Assembly (NCBI RefSeq): GCF_027595985.1
Contig: NC_073303.1
Coordinates: forward strand, 190,894,972 to 190,958,971
DNA from: Sorex araneus
Lineage: Eukaryota; Chordata; Mammalia; Eulipotyphla; Soricidae
DNA length: 64,000 bases
Direction: 5' to 3'
The notes under the pieces are model-generated. The model had not been told where the DNA came from. It worked only from the letters and a program-made list of their open reading frames with translations, and ran no database searches. Shown piece after piece: positions 1 through 11,528 of this stretch; position 1 is the stretch's first letter; each line of letters begins with the position of its first letter. The translations under genes and the position numbers were made by a program.

Positions 1-998
1 GGTATATTCAGGTTTTTGTTGGTATATTCAGTTTGTCATTCATTAAATATGGAGTGAAGTTCCATTAGAAGGTTAGCACAAACATCACTGGTTTATTTCA
101 GTAAACCCATCAACCAAAGTGGGGGGGAAAGTCCCCAAACTTCTATTTGCTGGAAAATTTGCTAATAAGCTTTTGGTTACTCAGGTCTTGCTCACAATGT
201 GGGATTTGAGGGTGGGGAGAGAAGACAGAATATAATAAACACAACAGAAACTCACTGGCATCAAACTGATTGGAGTGCGTTGGGCAAACAAGTTATGAGA
301 GAACTATGAAAACCAGCTTTGTACTTGAGAAAGTGGAACGTTTCAGAGATGCCTATTATAAAGATTGGAACTAATAGCTGTGCCCCAAAGCAAGGTTTCT
401 CTTTCAAGCTTGCGTAGGCACATTTTATTCTTCATTCATAAAGAAATCTTAGCTTGCAAACAGGATGTATACCAGACTCCTTAAGCGTCTAAGAATTTCA
501 TCAACATAGCAAATGACTGCAAACATATGTTCTTTTTTATAGAGTGAGAAAACCTAAGTTTAAATGAAACAAATGGCATGTAGCTTATCTGACTTTTTTT
601 TTAAAAAAAAAACCAAGGGTAAAAATGTATGAATGAAGAATCAGAGTTTTTATTAAAAGCATATTTTAGAATGCTTTCTTTTTTCAGGCATATTTATTTT
701 CTCCTTCCATTTGTTGACTCCACCATGAATTTCAATAAGTTCTTGGTTTATTTGACTTTTGATTTTAAAAAGCAAAAGGGATATATTTCAGTTTCTAAAG
801 TTGGAATAAAGTCTTTGAAATAAAACCCTCTTAGCTTCCTGGAAAAAAAATGGCAATTAAATTAACCCTTAGCAAGATGAGATTATTTGAATAACAAAAC
901 GAAATGTGAGGTTCTCCACATACAGGATATATGGAGTCTTGAGTACCAAATATGAGGATAAATTTGCTGCTCTGTGGATGAATCTGGGGAATATCTTG
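1..998. other. Intergenic, no gene seen
   Basis: AT-rich sequence with no recognisable coding region or clear repeat. Short reading frames are stop-rich and unlike any family I know. Confidence 0.6.
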
Positions 999-1175
999 TT
1001 GAATTAAGTCAGTAAGTCAGAGAGGGAGAGATACAGAATGATGTCTCTCATGTGTGGGATATTAAGAAATGTGGTAATGGAATTACAAACGCCCACAAGA
1101 AATAAAAATTGAGTACTCGTCGTTAGCAGTGATCTTAACCACAATATGGAGGATGGTGGGGATATTAAGGAGGTA
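999..1175 (+). mobile_element. Decayed L1 3' fragment
   Basis: 'gtcagtaagtcagagaggga' followed by 'atgtctctcatgtgtggga' matches the end of L1 ORF2 and start of its 3' UTR (compare the younger copy near 12050). It is heavily diverged. Confidence 0.55.
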
Positions 1176-1197
1176 CTGGAACAAAAAAAATATTATC

Positions 1198-1258
1198 TTT
1201 TTTTGCGTGGGTGTGTGTGCGGAGGAATCATCCCCAGTTGTGCTCAGGGCTTATGGAG
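1198..1258 (-). repeat. SOR-like SINE remnant
   Basis: A T run followed by 'cccagttgtgctcagggct', the antisense 3' part of the SOR SINE. Short and decayed. Confidence 0.4.
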
Positions 1259-1259
1259 G

Positions 1260-2339
1260 GAAAAGAATGCTGCAATGGAGAGTGTGATGCTGAAATGTCT
1301 TATGAATGAAACATTGCTGTTAACAGTACTGCCAATCAAGGTTCCTAAAGCAAAATAAATAATATTAAGGCATAAGCATTGAGAACCACATCATTTTGGA
1401 TGAAAGGCCTCAGGATATAAGATGAAAGCAAAGAGATAGGTAAAACAGGAAAATTAGGTTTGTGTCTACTTCAGGATGCTGAGACTGGAAGCTTAATTAG
1501 AACAACTGACACTTGGTGCACACTGACAGATTTGAGTAGAGCTCCATGAAAAGAGAATAGGGGACCTAGAAATGGAAAATAGACACCAGACGTTTAGATT
1601 CTATTTCTTTATTCCATATATCACAAAAGTACTTCAAGTTTTCTTCTGTATACATAGAAAAGCTGGAACTCAAAGATGTTGAGTACTCCTTTGGATGTAT
1701 AGACTGAGCGTTGTCAAAAATACCAATCTCAGCTATAAATGTGACAAGAGATAAGAGATGGATGCTTTAAAATGAAAAGACAAGACAAACTTGTCAGCAC
1801 TTTGTCATTGAGTATGGCATTCACTCCTGATGTTTATGGTTGCCTTCTACAAGATTAAGAAAAAACTCTTTATTCCTAGTTTAATAAATAATTTTATACT
1901 TTTTTCAATAATGAATGTTTCATAGGATGTTCTCTACCTATTCAGGTGATTTTTCACATCTATAGAGACTTTTATTACAATCTTTTACTTATTAATCCAC
2001 ATATGTATAGACATCTATACATATATCTATACTATAAAATTTTTTGACATAAAGTCTAATTTCCTCTTTTAAGATAATGCACAATTTTATATTCCTGTTC
2101 AGATTTCCCTTTAAACTTTCTTAGAGACTATTCACTCTTATTAAGTTTTATATTTGCAAGAGCTATCTATTAAATGTTTATTTAAATTGCAATCGCACTG
2201 AATTAGTTCTATATTTAATTTTAAAATATATATATCTACAAAATGAGAAAAGTAGGTTATTGGAAAAATATCTTTCAACTTATCATTGATTTCAAATTTT
2301 GTGGAATTTTAGGAGTTTAACTTTGATCATGTATATGAA
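1260..2339. other. Intergenic, no gene seen
   Basis: AT-rich, with no coding or repeat signature I can support. Contains small AT-rich simple sequence near 2030 and 2228. Confidence 0.55.
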
Positions 2340-2349
2340 TGTAGGTGTC

Positions 2350-2640
2350 ACCACTTCCACAATAAATAAAGGAAAAGGTCTCTCTCATATGTGGGATATG
2401 AAGAAACATAGTAAAGCACCAAGAAATGGCCAAAGTCATTGGAACTGAAGATTTTATACATAGAACTGCATTTTCATTGGTGAGAAGGGGATGGGTGGGA
2501 TACTTGGGACATTGGTGGAGGGAACTTGGCACTCTAGTGATGGGTGTAACCCTGGAAAGATTGATGCACATAAAGTATAATGAACATATTGTAAATCTTG
2601 GTAATTCAATTAAAATGGTAAGAAAAAAATAGAGAGTTGC
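2350..2640 (+). mobile_element. Decayed L1 3' UTR
   Basis: 'aggtctctctcatatgtggg', then 'ggtgagaaggggatgggtgg' and a GA-rich end. This is the order seen in the L1 3' end, but the lineage is older than the elements at 11.5 and 14.5 kb. Confidence 0.55.
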
Positions 2641-4427
2641 CATAAGACATAGAGATTGACAACAAGGTTTTTTAAACTACTTCCAGGTAAACCTCAGTCA
2701 TTTTCTCTTATAAAATGCAGGGGAAACACCAGTTTTTATTTATTTATTTTTCTGATTATTAAAATTAATTGGATTTCTGGGTGAGTGTCCTAGACATGCT
2801 TAATAATACACCTCATGTTAAAATTCCCCATGAACTACCCATAACGATGCACACAGTGGCAGAGGTACTTCAAGTTAAATACAAGGAGAGAACAAGGGGA
2901 GAATTTTCTCCAATTGCATCTCCGGTGTGGCAGATTTGAAAAGCCTATTTCTTGGGCTACCTACCTAGGTTCCAACCTCTGAACTTCAACAAGAAAGCAG
3001 CTACCCAAGCAAGTCAGCAAACATGTTTACCTCTCCACTACAGGTGCTGAATAGTAGATCAAAGGAGCTACTTTGCTCTGAACACAGCCATTGACCTTTG
3101 AGCTGCAAGCCAGTCAGTTCCAAAACTAATGAAATCCAGAGCCCAGTTCTTTCCCTGTCTGACTTCTACAAGCATCCACTTCTCACCTGACATTCGCTCA
3201 GAGATTGTAAGTCTCAATACACAAAAGGTAAAAGTTAGAGGGGGTTAAAGACAGATAGAGAAGGGAAAAAATAGTTCCCTATGAAGAAGAGCTGTGAAAG
3301 GCATCAAGCATCCTGATTCCAGCACCCTCTGAGCAACCCAATATCAATATTAGAGACTCAAGCTCAGTTTTCTGTGCTTGAGAAATCCTGACCACGTTTC
3401 TGTAGATAAGGGATGCCGCACCTCCTCTTGGCTTGTAAGTCTAGATGGGAAAATCTCCACAGTTCAAATGAATCACCAGGTGTGGAAGTCATATGCTTTA
3501 TTGAGAAAAATCATATTTCATAAGACTTCAAAGATTAGTAAATAAAACCTGAACAGAAGAGCACTATCAAAGGGACACAACATCAGAACTGAGAATGTCC
3601 GTGCAGAGACACGTAGAAATGCTTTACTCACCTGGCTTTGTTATGGGTCTCTGGAGGACATTAGAAAAATAACAACAACAAAACAACATCAGTGTCTGCA
3701 CCTCATCCCAGACCCGCTGATTTAATTGGTAGCCACTGGACCTGGGCATTGGAATTTTTAAGACGTGTCCCCAAATAACTCCAATACTGCCAAATAACCC
3801 CAATACAACTATTGACTTAGAGTAGGAACATTTTCCAACAAATATTTACCTGTCTGTCTCTTAGTCTACTTCCCTATCTGAGATCAAGAAACTTCCAATA
3901 AGGCACGGAATCACAGCATTTGTACCTTCTTGGAAATACTGCTACCTTTCTCTAATGCTTACACTATATCACCCTTAAAAAAGTATGTTCTGGTTAAACT
4001 TTGCAATAGGAAATGAGATAAGCCTAAATCTCATATAACCTAAATGTAGTTTAGTGCCTTCTTAGTTTAGCATACATTGTCATTCCAAGATCGGTTGTGT
4101 TGAGTTTAATAGAGTTTAATGCTAAGACACAGACCTGAAAATGGAGTTAGTGCTTTGGGAAACTATTGACTTTTTACATGATCATAGATCCCAACCAACC
4201 GTGGACAGGCTGTGTACTACCAACAAAAATGAAGCAAAAATCTGTTTCTGGATTGCTTTTATCTAAATTCCTTGATCTCCAGGTGCTTGGTGATATCATT
4301 TTAAACTTTGTAATCCATACATCCATTACTCTTATCCTATTTGTTTTTAAAGAGGCTGTGATTCCACTTGCATTGCTGACAAGACATAAAACAGTAGGCA
4401 CACTTCACTACTAATATCTAAACTAGT
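2641..4427. other. Intergenic, no gene seen
   Basis: No convincing coding region. Possible ancient repeat remnants, but none I can name. Confidence 0.5.
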
Positions 4428-4447
4428 TGGTTTAGATATTATGGATA

Positions 4448-4536
4448 TTCCACTAGTCAATTTGGAGAATTTCTGTTAATGGTGCCCACTCGAGCAAATC
4501 GATGAACAATGGGATGACAGTGCTACAGTGCTACAG
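4448..4536 (+). mobile_element. 5'-truncated type B SINE with 20-bp target duplication
   Basis: The 89-bp insert ends with the type B 3' body (gtgcccactcgagcaaatcg) and its tail (gatgacagtgctacagtg). It is flanked by an identical 20-bp duplication, tggtttagatattatggata, at 4428-4447 and 4537-4556. The first 30 bp do not match the SINE body. Confidence 0.85.
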
Positions 4537-4556
4537 TGGTTTAGATATTATGGATA

Positions 4557-5039
4557 CTCATGTTATCATGAGTGACCGACTCATGATAAAATGAGTAAAG
4601 AACCTACTTGTAGCACGAATTTGTGGTGGGAGGAGAGTACAAAAGACTCAATATAAAAGGTAATACCTGATGGCCCATTCAAAAATCAGAATTGATGAAA
4701 AAGTTCATGATGAATAAAATATACATAACAGAGATATGCAATGAATTTAAAATTTAGATATATTTATTATTATAAAGTAATTCTAATATATTTGTCCAAG
4801 CTAGTAGTCCAACAGATGTTCTTGCAATTATCTACATAATAAACTTATAGTGACTGCAAATACATAGATGTTGCATACACGACTTTTTCTTTTAAATGGC
4901 TAAATCATCCAGAGGAAGGTATTAAAGGCAGTATGGCAGAGGAAAATATGTGTGTGCAACCAATTTTGAGATTAGGTATAAACAGAGGAGAGTAATGATA
5001 TAGATATTCATAAGGTGGGATTTTTTAAAAAGGTGTTTT
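4557..5039. other. Intergenic, no gene seen
   Basis: AT-rich sequence with no supported feature. Confidence 0.5.
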
Positions 5040-5157
5040 TTCACACCCAGGGATGCTTAGTGGTTGCCCTTGGCAACTCCAGGCATGATATGGGGTACCG
5101 GAGACAGAACCCAAGTTGAATACATGAAGGTAAGTGCCCTGCCTGCTGTACCTAATA
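5040..5157 (-). mobile_element. Old SOR-type SINE
   Basis: 'cacacccagggatgcttagt' at the 3' side and 'ccctgcctgctgtacc' at the head mark an antisense SOR copy, strongly diverged. Confidence 0.6.
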
Positions 5158-5187
5158 AAGTTAGCTTTTTAAAGTCAAGGTAATCAA

Positions 5188-5220
5188 TGTGTGTGTGTGT
5201 GTGTGTGTATTTGTGTGTTT
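5188..5220. repeat. (GT)n microsatellite
   Basis: About ten uninterrupted GT units, then an imperfect stretch. Confidence 0.85.
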
Positions 5221-5250
5221 TAGGTCTAGGCACTCTTCCCAAAAATGTAA

Positions 5251-5422
5251 CATTTTTTATTTTTGGACCACACCCATCTGTACTCAGAATATACTTCTGG
5301 GTCTGCATTTAGGGTTGATTCCTGGTAAGGCTTGGGTGACCATATGGGGTGCTGGGATCAAACCTGGGTCTGCCACATGCAAAGCAAAAACTCTGCCCAG
5401 TGTGATATCTATTTGGTCCCCA
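5251..5422 (-). mobile_element. SOR type A SINE
   Basis: Antisense copy with T-rich 3' tail, 'ggaccacacccatctgtact', 'gaccatatggggtgctggga' and head 'ccacatgcaaagcaaaaact'. Confidence 0.75.
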
Positions 5423-5430
5423 ACTATGAA

Positions 5431-5470
5431 AGGGTGTGTGTGCGCGCGCGCAGGCATGCATGCATGCTTG

Positions 5471-5506
<36 letters not shown>
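5431..5506. repeat. Compound (GT)n/(GC)n microsatellite
   Basis: GT units, a GCGCGCGCGC core, CATG units and then about 15 GT units. The alternating purine-pyrimidine run could adopt Z-DNA. Confidence 0.85.
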
Positions 5507-5508
<2 letters not shown>

Positions 5509-5519
5509 GTTTTCAATCT

Positions 5520-6720
5520 GGGCAGTTCTCATAATAAATGAAACTTTTCAATTATGGAAAGTTTTTATAGGAGAGATGACAGGATAACAACCCATGCTAA
5601 CCCACTGGAACAAATGCAGAGACTGGCAGACGGAAGGAATTCAGGGTAGAGGTGTCATTCAACTGAGAGAGCACATGCCTTGTCTGTGAGGCTTTTGTCA
5701 TATGCCTGGCATTCTGTGTCCCTGATCAAAGCTGGGTATGGCCTTATCCTTGAGCACAGGCAGGTGGGTGAGCCGGGTGACTCCCCCTCCCTTTTCAGGA
5801 ACACCACCACCACCACAAAATTCAAGAAAGAAGTAGTATTTGTGGCAGAATCTTAAGTGTGGATGATGAGATCTGATAGCCAAATGTGTGGTGGCATAGT
5901 TGGCTGAACTCTGAGTATTCATCACCCATCTGTTAGACTCAGTCAGTTCCTCTGGGGTGAAGCATGGGGCTGTAAATAGGCTTCAAAGAGTGGAATCCCA
6001 ACGAATGAGAATCCACTATGCTTCTAAATGCAACAGTGTTTTGGAAGTTTGAAGCTCTGACCCAGTAAACTTAGCCAAGAAGGTTTAAACATTCGAGAAA
6101 ACATGCTTCCTGTCAAATGTAGTTTTGAACTGACAAAAGGAATTATTCACTCCTCATCTATGGCACACGACCAGTGAACTAGGACCAAGGTAATGTGTTT
6201 CTGGAGGTGACCCTCAGCTCTTTTAAGTCAACACACCAACGATTATGTGTCACATTCTGAATTGAGCAGAGCTGAACTCTCGTTCTTTACTTCTGTGGGA
6301 CAAAAAACACATCAAAGTGCAATCATTTTTCAAATTGCACACTTGCTTTTAGAGATATAGCATCTTTGGCCTTGGCTTGAAAGCTGTGGTGTTGAGTTTT
6401 TTAGGAGGTGGAAGTGAATGGCTTTAGACAGCAGAAATAAACTAGAACCTCAGGAATCCTTCTGATTTGGGCTAATGGAATCCAAGTGTATATAGGTAAC
6501 AATAATTTAATAACAAATCATAAAAATATAGCCAGAATATAATAGCATTTCTTCCTCTGATCCCACCTGTCTGAACCACAGAGCTTATTATCTGCTCTCT
6601 CTTTCTGTCTCATCCTCTATTTATATCTCTAGGATCTTTGGTATTCTGTTTCCTTGTCAGTTTTCACTATATAGTTAGCTATTGCATTATTTGTAATTTC
6701 CTTTCTATGTTAAGAAATTG
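5520..6720. other. Intergenic, no gene seen
   Basis: The stretch at 5650-5810 has weak similarity to an old SINE. The remainder shows no coding or repeat signature I can support. Confidence 0.5.
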
Positions 6721-6725
6721 GGGTT

Positions 6726-6899
6726 GGGGCTGGAGCGATAACACAGTGGGTAGGGCGTTTGCCTTGCATGTGGCCGACCTGGGTTCAATTCCCAGCATCC
6801 CATATGGTCCCCCAAGCACTACCAGGAGTAATTCCTGAATGCCTGAGCCAGGAGTAACTCCTGTGCATCACTGGCTGTGACCCAAAAAGAAAAAAAACA
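6726..6899 (+). mobile_element. SOR type A SINE
   Basis: Starts ggggctggagcgataacaca, has the B-box-like 'gggttcaattcccagc', the 'catatggtccccc' body and ends 'gtgacccaaaaagaaaaa'. Well preserved. Confidence 0.9.
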
Positions 6900-6900
6900 A

Positions 6901-7075
6901 ATTTGGGTTGGGCTACTAATGTGCTCATACAGTGTGTACTTGCTTGCCTGAACAGAATTCAATCCACAGCAAAACATATGGTCCTCTGAGCACTGTCAAA
7001 AGTGATCACTCAGCATAGATTCAGGCATGAGCCCCGAGAACAGTCAGATGTGGCTCAAAAATAAACCAAAAATAG
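6901..7075 (+). mobile_element. Old SOR-type SINE next to a younger copy
   Basis: Diverged head, then 'acatatggtcctctgagcac' and 'gtggctcaaaaataaacc'. It follows the younger copy directly, probably because that copy inserted at the older element's edge. Confidence 0.6.
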
Positions 7076-7231
7076 GAAACTGTGGTTGAAAAAAAAGAAA
7101 GAGAAAAAAATCCTTTTTAGTTGCCTAGAGTAGCTTCAGATCTATTCTAAATGACCAAACTTGAAAACATGTATTTTTGCACAATTTATATATAGATATA
7201 GATGTACATATATCTACATATATGTGCCTTT

Positions 7232-7404
7232 TTTTTTTTTTGCTTTTTTGGTCACACCTGGTGATGCACAAGGGTTCCTCCTGGCTCTGCACTCAGGAAT
7301 TACTCCTGGCAGTGCTCCGGGGACCATATGGGATGCTGGGAATTGAACCCAGGTCAGTCACATGCAAGGCAAACGCCCTACCCGCTGTACTATCACTTCA
7401 GCCC
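7232..7404 (-). mobile_element. SOR type A SINE with target duplication
   Basis: T tail, 'ggtcacacctggtgatgcac', 'gaccatatgggatgctggga' and head 'actatcacttcagccc'. An 11-bp duplication tatgtgccttt flanks it at 7221-7231 and 7405-7415. Confidence 0.92.
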
Positions 7405-7444
7405 TATGTGCCTTTCTGTAGCTGCTATTCTTGAAAAAATATTC

Positions 7445-7688
7445 TGTCACTGTCACTGTCATCCCGTTGCTCATCGATTTGTTCGAGCGGGCACCAGTAA
7501 CGTCTCTCATTGAGAGACTTATTATTACTGTTTTTGGCATATCCAATACACACGGGTAGCTTGCCAGGCTCTGCCACGCGGGCTCAATACTCTAGGTAGC
7601 TTGCCGGGCTCTCCTAGAGGGGTGGAGGAATGGAACTCGGGTCGGCCGTGTGAAAGGCAAACGCCCAACTGCTGTGCTATCAAATTCA
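7445..7688 (-). mobile_element. Type B SINE (shared head, different body)
   Basis: Antisense copy starting with the CACTGT tail, then 'cccgttgctcatcgatttgt', 'actgtttttggcatatccaa', 'gggtagcttgccaggctctg' and the SOR head 'gtgaaaggcaaacgcccaac'. Confidence 0.88.
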
Positions 7689-7870
7689 GTATTTAAAGCT
7701 AGTGACTCATGTTGAAAACTGAATTGGGATTGTCTGCTTTATTACAGTGGTTTTATGTTTCTAGAATCTTTCTTTAAAAAAAAAACTTTACTGAAAACTA
7801 AAATAGGTCCATTTATACTGTGAAAACTACTGCTTGAAAATATATGTCATTTTCACCTAAAAGGATATTT

Positions 7871-8883
7871 CATGATCACAATCACAAAATCCCGTTAATC
7901 ATCGATTTCTCGAGCGGGCTCAGTAACCTCTCCATTCGTCCTTTTCCTGAGATCTTAGAAATTTCTCTGGACTCGGCCCTCCCAATGATGTCACACTGGG
8001 GCCTCTTTCAGGGTCAGGGGAATGAGATCCAGCGTGTTACTGGCTTTACCATATGAATACACCATGGGAAGCTTGCAAGGCTGTCCCATGTGGTCAGGAA
8101 ACTATCAGAAGCTTGCCAGTTTCTCCCAGAGGGAGCTCGCTTTTAAGTCTCTGGATGTTGGCCGTTGATGGGATTACACATGCCTGGATTCCTCTGCCGG
8201 TACCTTCATGCATGAGGCCTGTCCAAACGTGTGGAGAGGGGCCTTGAGCATGACCGTGGCTAGGTCGAGAGCTCTGCTCGGGGCGGGGAGGAAAGCTGGA
8301 GCCCATCCCCTCTGAGGGGCCCCGGGGAAGACAGCCAGGCATGTGGGCATGAGACTCTGCCGGGTGAGCTGTCAGTGAGGGGGTCGAGGGAAGCGAGTTT
8401 CCTGCTGGCCAGTCCAAACCACAGCCCCCAAAAGGCGCATGCTCACAGAGCCAGGGTCTGACAGTGCCGTGGGGCTATTTTGGTAATTAGGTGTTTCACT
8501 AGGGACGCTTCCTGACTCTTTGTGCAGGAGGAATCAGTGGGGAGGGGGTGCCTGGGGGACTTTATGCATTGCTAGGGATTAAACTGGGGTTAGCTGCATG
8601 AAAGATGCTGTTGCCGAGGAGGCCTCTCCCACGCTGAACGGGCAGCATTGGAGATTGGGGAAGCCCAGCGACCAAGACAGAGCCCAGGAGGAGTCAGGTT
8701 CAATGTCAAGCGCTTGGCCACGTGTCAGGAGCCTGTCAGATACCCGGGGGTCGCAGCTGATGGGAAAAGACAAGCGTATATTTAGGACCCTGCCTGATGC
8801 CACATTCCCTGATCCTGTGCCCCCCGTCAACGTCACCTCCCAACGATCCTCCCAGGCAATCCAAGCGACAAGGCCAGAAGATG
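7871..8883 (-). mobile_element. Composite retroposon, copy 1 (longest)
   Basis: A 1013-bp unit is bounded by a 12-bp duplication aaaaggatattt at 7859-7870 and 8884-8895. Read in sense (minus strand) it has a GC-rich 5' part of about 460 bp containing a SOR-like stretch. A middle part follows ('ctggctgtcttccccggggc', 'caaggcccctctccacacgt'), then a 3' part homologous to the type B body. It ends gggattttgtgattgtgatc-atg rather than in a poly-A. No open reading frame of note. Related copies lie at 20567, 41795 and 59975. Confidence 0.8.
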
Positions 8884-8895
8884 AAAAGGATATTT

Positions 8896-10055
8896 ACTAA
8901 AATGATATTTTAGGAAAAAAAATTGATTTTTCTCAGTTCCTTTCATATGACTATGTGGGTAAAATTCCACTTTGCTCATTCAGCACATGTGCAAACCTTG
9001 CTTTGGGAACAATAAAATTTCTTAAATGGATAGGCCAGGGCTGGTTTCCAGACATTTCTTGCAATACGTTGCATGTAGCTGGAAGTCAGATTAATAGTGA
9101 TTTATAGTGATTGCTTGTCATCAGTCTGTGTCATGTTTGCCAGTGTAATCCATCAATTTCCCTAACAGTGCTTATGGCTCATCACGTACCTGGGGTTATT
9201 TGGTTCATGTATAAGAAGACACACCCAAGTGCCAGGGTTCCAAGAATGAAACAAACAATAACCCCCAGTACCTGCTCTTCAAACTTCCATAGCTGCAAAA
9301 GAAGCATAGCATGTCAACTCATGTTGGATTCGAAGGGAAGCAATACTTTTCTGAGAATATGTGTCGTGCAGAGTAGAATAGAATGAACTCACCTTCTTTG
9401 GCACTAATTTTGAACCCCAGCACCGTTGATCTTTTAGATGGGATAGTTCTTTGTTATGGGGGCTGGCCTGTGGTTATAATATCTTATGATTCTATTAACT
9501 AGATGCCAGTGCCATCTATCCACTGAATTGCAACCTACCAAAATATTACCAAATATTGCCAAATATCCTTGGCAGAGGGTGTAATGGAAATGACAAGCAC
9601 TGTATTTTTTTTCAAAAGTAAAGCTAGACTGCTGTCATTGGTGGACAGTGTAGAGTGAAAAACATTCTATAGGCAACAATAAAATAACACAAATATTTAT
9701 TTGAAATATTTTTAAAATGCATGTGTACAACACACACATACAAAGCATATGTAGACAGTTTTGGAAACCTTTTCAATACAAGAAGGAATGATAAATATAC
9801 CTTCTTAGCTATGGTATTTTTGAAACATATGTGTTTTGAAGTAAAGTTAGAGTGTGAGAAATGTCCTTTTTTTAGGAGTAGATTTGTTCTTTTTCTTTTT
9901 GACTTATTTATCAGTCTTCACTACACACTTTTGTTTATATATATTAATTGTGATATTTTTCCCTTTCACATGGTAGCCCATAAGTCACCTGAAAACACAT
10001 ACTATATTGTGTAAGCCTCTTCGTAATCCCTGTTACCATTCAAATTAGGGCAGAG
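8896..10055. other. Intergenic, no gene seen
   Basis: No supported gene. A CA-rich stretch at 9725-9745 is too short to call. Confidence 0.5.
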
Positions 10056-10059
10056 TTCC

Positions 10060-10215
10060 TCCCCATAGCTTTATTGAAACAAAGTTATTCATAATTGTTT
10101 AAGGTGTTTGATGTTCTAACACCCATCCAACCACCAGTGCGACCTTTCTTCCACAATTGTGCCCATTTTCCCTCCTACCTTGTAAACCTGCTCCCTTAGC
10201 AGACACAAAATAATT
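10060..10215 (-). mobile_element. Old L1 3' end
   Basis: 'ctttattgaaacaaagttat' and 'cacccatccaaccaccagtg' match the antisense L1 3' UTR seen better preserved near 17.9 and 44.8 kb. Confidence 0.55.
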
Positions 10216-10785
10216 TAGTTTATATTACTCACTACAATCAAACGGTAAATGGGATTATCAAAAAAAAATGATTCAGGAAAAAAGAAATTGTAGAACTCGC
10301 TATATCTCACAATAGGGAGTCATTGTCTGAGCCTTCTGCTATTGTTTTTGTTTATTGACCTTAGTGGGCTTCTACACTAATTTCCCATCTAATTTGCTGT
10401 GCTCCTTCTGGGCTGTCATTATTGTGGGACTCGGAGTATCCAGGAGCCATAGAACTGGTGCAAGTTATGACTTACTGTCTCTTCCAAGATCACTCATGAA
10501 GAGGTGTAGCTGGCTGTTCCAACACTGGAGGCTGTGAGGTGTGGGTGTGGCTGCTGGGTTTGAAGTCTTCCAACTGCCAGCCTCTTCCTCTGTGGGGGGG
10601 AGGGGAGGGGCTTCACTGTGTTTTTACTATTCTTAAATAAGGACTCCCAGGATGGAAGTGATTGTTTCAATCAGTTAGAGATGCTATTGCCCAAAAGAAG
10701 GAGAAAACCCAATAGGAATGTAAATCTTCAACAATTTGATCTTGCAAAACAAGAATTCCAGAGATGGTTGATGTTTTGCAGTGCT
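10216..10785. other. Intergenic, no gene seen
   Basis: No coding signature. A short G-rich tract sits near 10593. Confidence 0.5.
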
Positions 10786-10798
10786 TGAGCTGACAAGG

Positions 10799-11044
10799 GC
10801 TGGAGCGATAGCGCAGCGAGTAGGCATTTGCCTTGCATGCAGATGACCCAGGTTTGATTGCTCCGTCCCTCTTGGAGAGCCCGGCAAGCTACCGAGAGTA
10901 TCCCGCCTGCATGGCAGAGCCTGGCAAGCTACTGGTGGCATATTCGATATGCCAAAAACAGTAACAACAAATCTCACAATGGAGATGTTACTGGTGCCCG
11001 TTCGAGCAAACCAATGAGCAACAGGATGACAGTAACAGTGACAG
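10799..11044 (+). mobile_element. Type B SINE, near full length, with target duplication
   Basis: The head ggctggagcgatagcgcagc and B-box region are as in type A. After about 60 bp the body switches to 'ctcttggagagcccggcaag', 'gatatgccaaaaacagtaac' and 'gcccgttcgagcaaaccaat', with a CAGTGA tail. The 13-bp duplication tgagctgacaagg lies at 10786-10798 and 11045-11057. Confidence 0.93.
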
Positions 11045-11057
11045 TGAGCTGACAAGG

Positions 11058-11387
11058 ACTTAAATACCCCGTTTGAGCATCTGTTAGTGTGGGCTTGAGA
11101 GGAAGGGTGAATCTAGCACAGGCACTAGCCAAGTCTATAAGTTTGTCAATACAAAAATAGTAAGAGAATCATGGCATATAGCTGTATTAATATTTTAAAG
11201 CCTAATTACTCCTTTGATCACTATTTTTCATAGAGAGTCTTTCCCCCATAACATTTTTTTCAGAGATTATGTTTGTGACTTTAAGTTCTTGAATGATGGC
11301 ACTCATGATGTATTATTTATTATTATACCCAAATTACATAGACCAGATTATTAAGTAAATATAATATACATGTGTGTATACATATTT
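11058..11387. other. Intergenic, no gene seen
   Basis: AT-rich unique sequence with no supported feature. Confidence 0.5.
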
Positions 11388-11512
11388 AGTTTTTTGGGCA
11401 CACTTGGCTGTGCTCGGGATTTATTTTTTTCCTTGCTCTCAGGGATCATTCCTGGCAGTGCTCAAGGGACCATAGATTGTACTGTGGATTGAACCCTGGT
11501 GAGATGCGTGCA
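11388..11512 (-). mobile_element. Old SOR-type SINE interrupted by L1
   Basis: 'tttgggcacacttggctgtg' and 'tctcagggatcattcctggc' mark an antisense SOR copy. An L1 is inserted at its 3' side in the window and the SINE head is missing beyond it. Confidence 0.65.
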
Positions 11513-11528
11513 AGAAAGCTTTCATTTA

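Noticed and set aside
7221-8895. CRISPR-like or other regularly spaced repeat array
   Set aside because: Repeats here are SINEs and a composite retroposon with target duplications in a mammalian genome; no regular spacing.
9111-9386. 91-codon reading frame
   Set aside because: No family resemblance, no splice context, and composition like the surrounding intergenic DNA.
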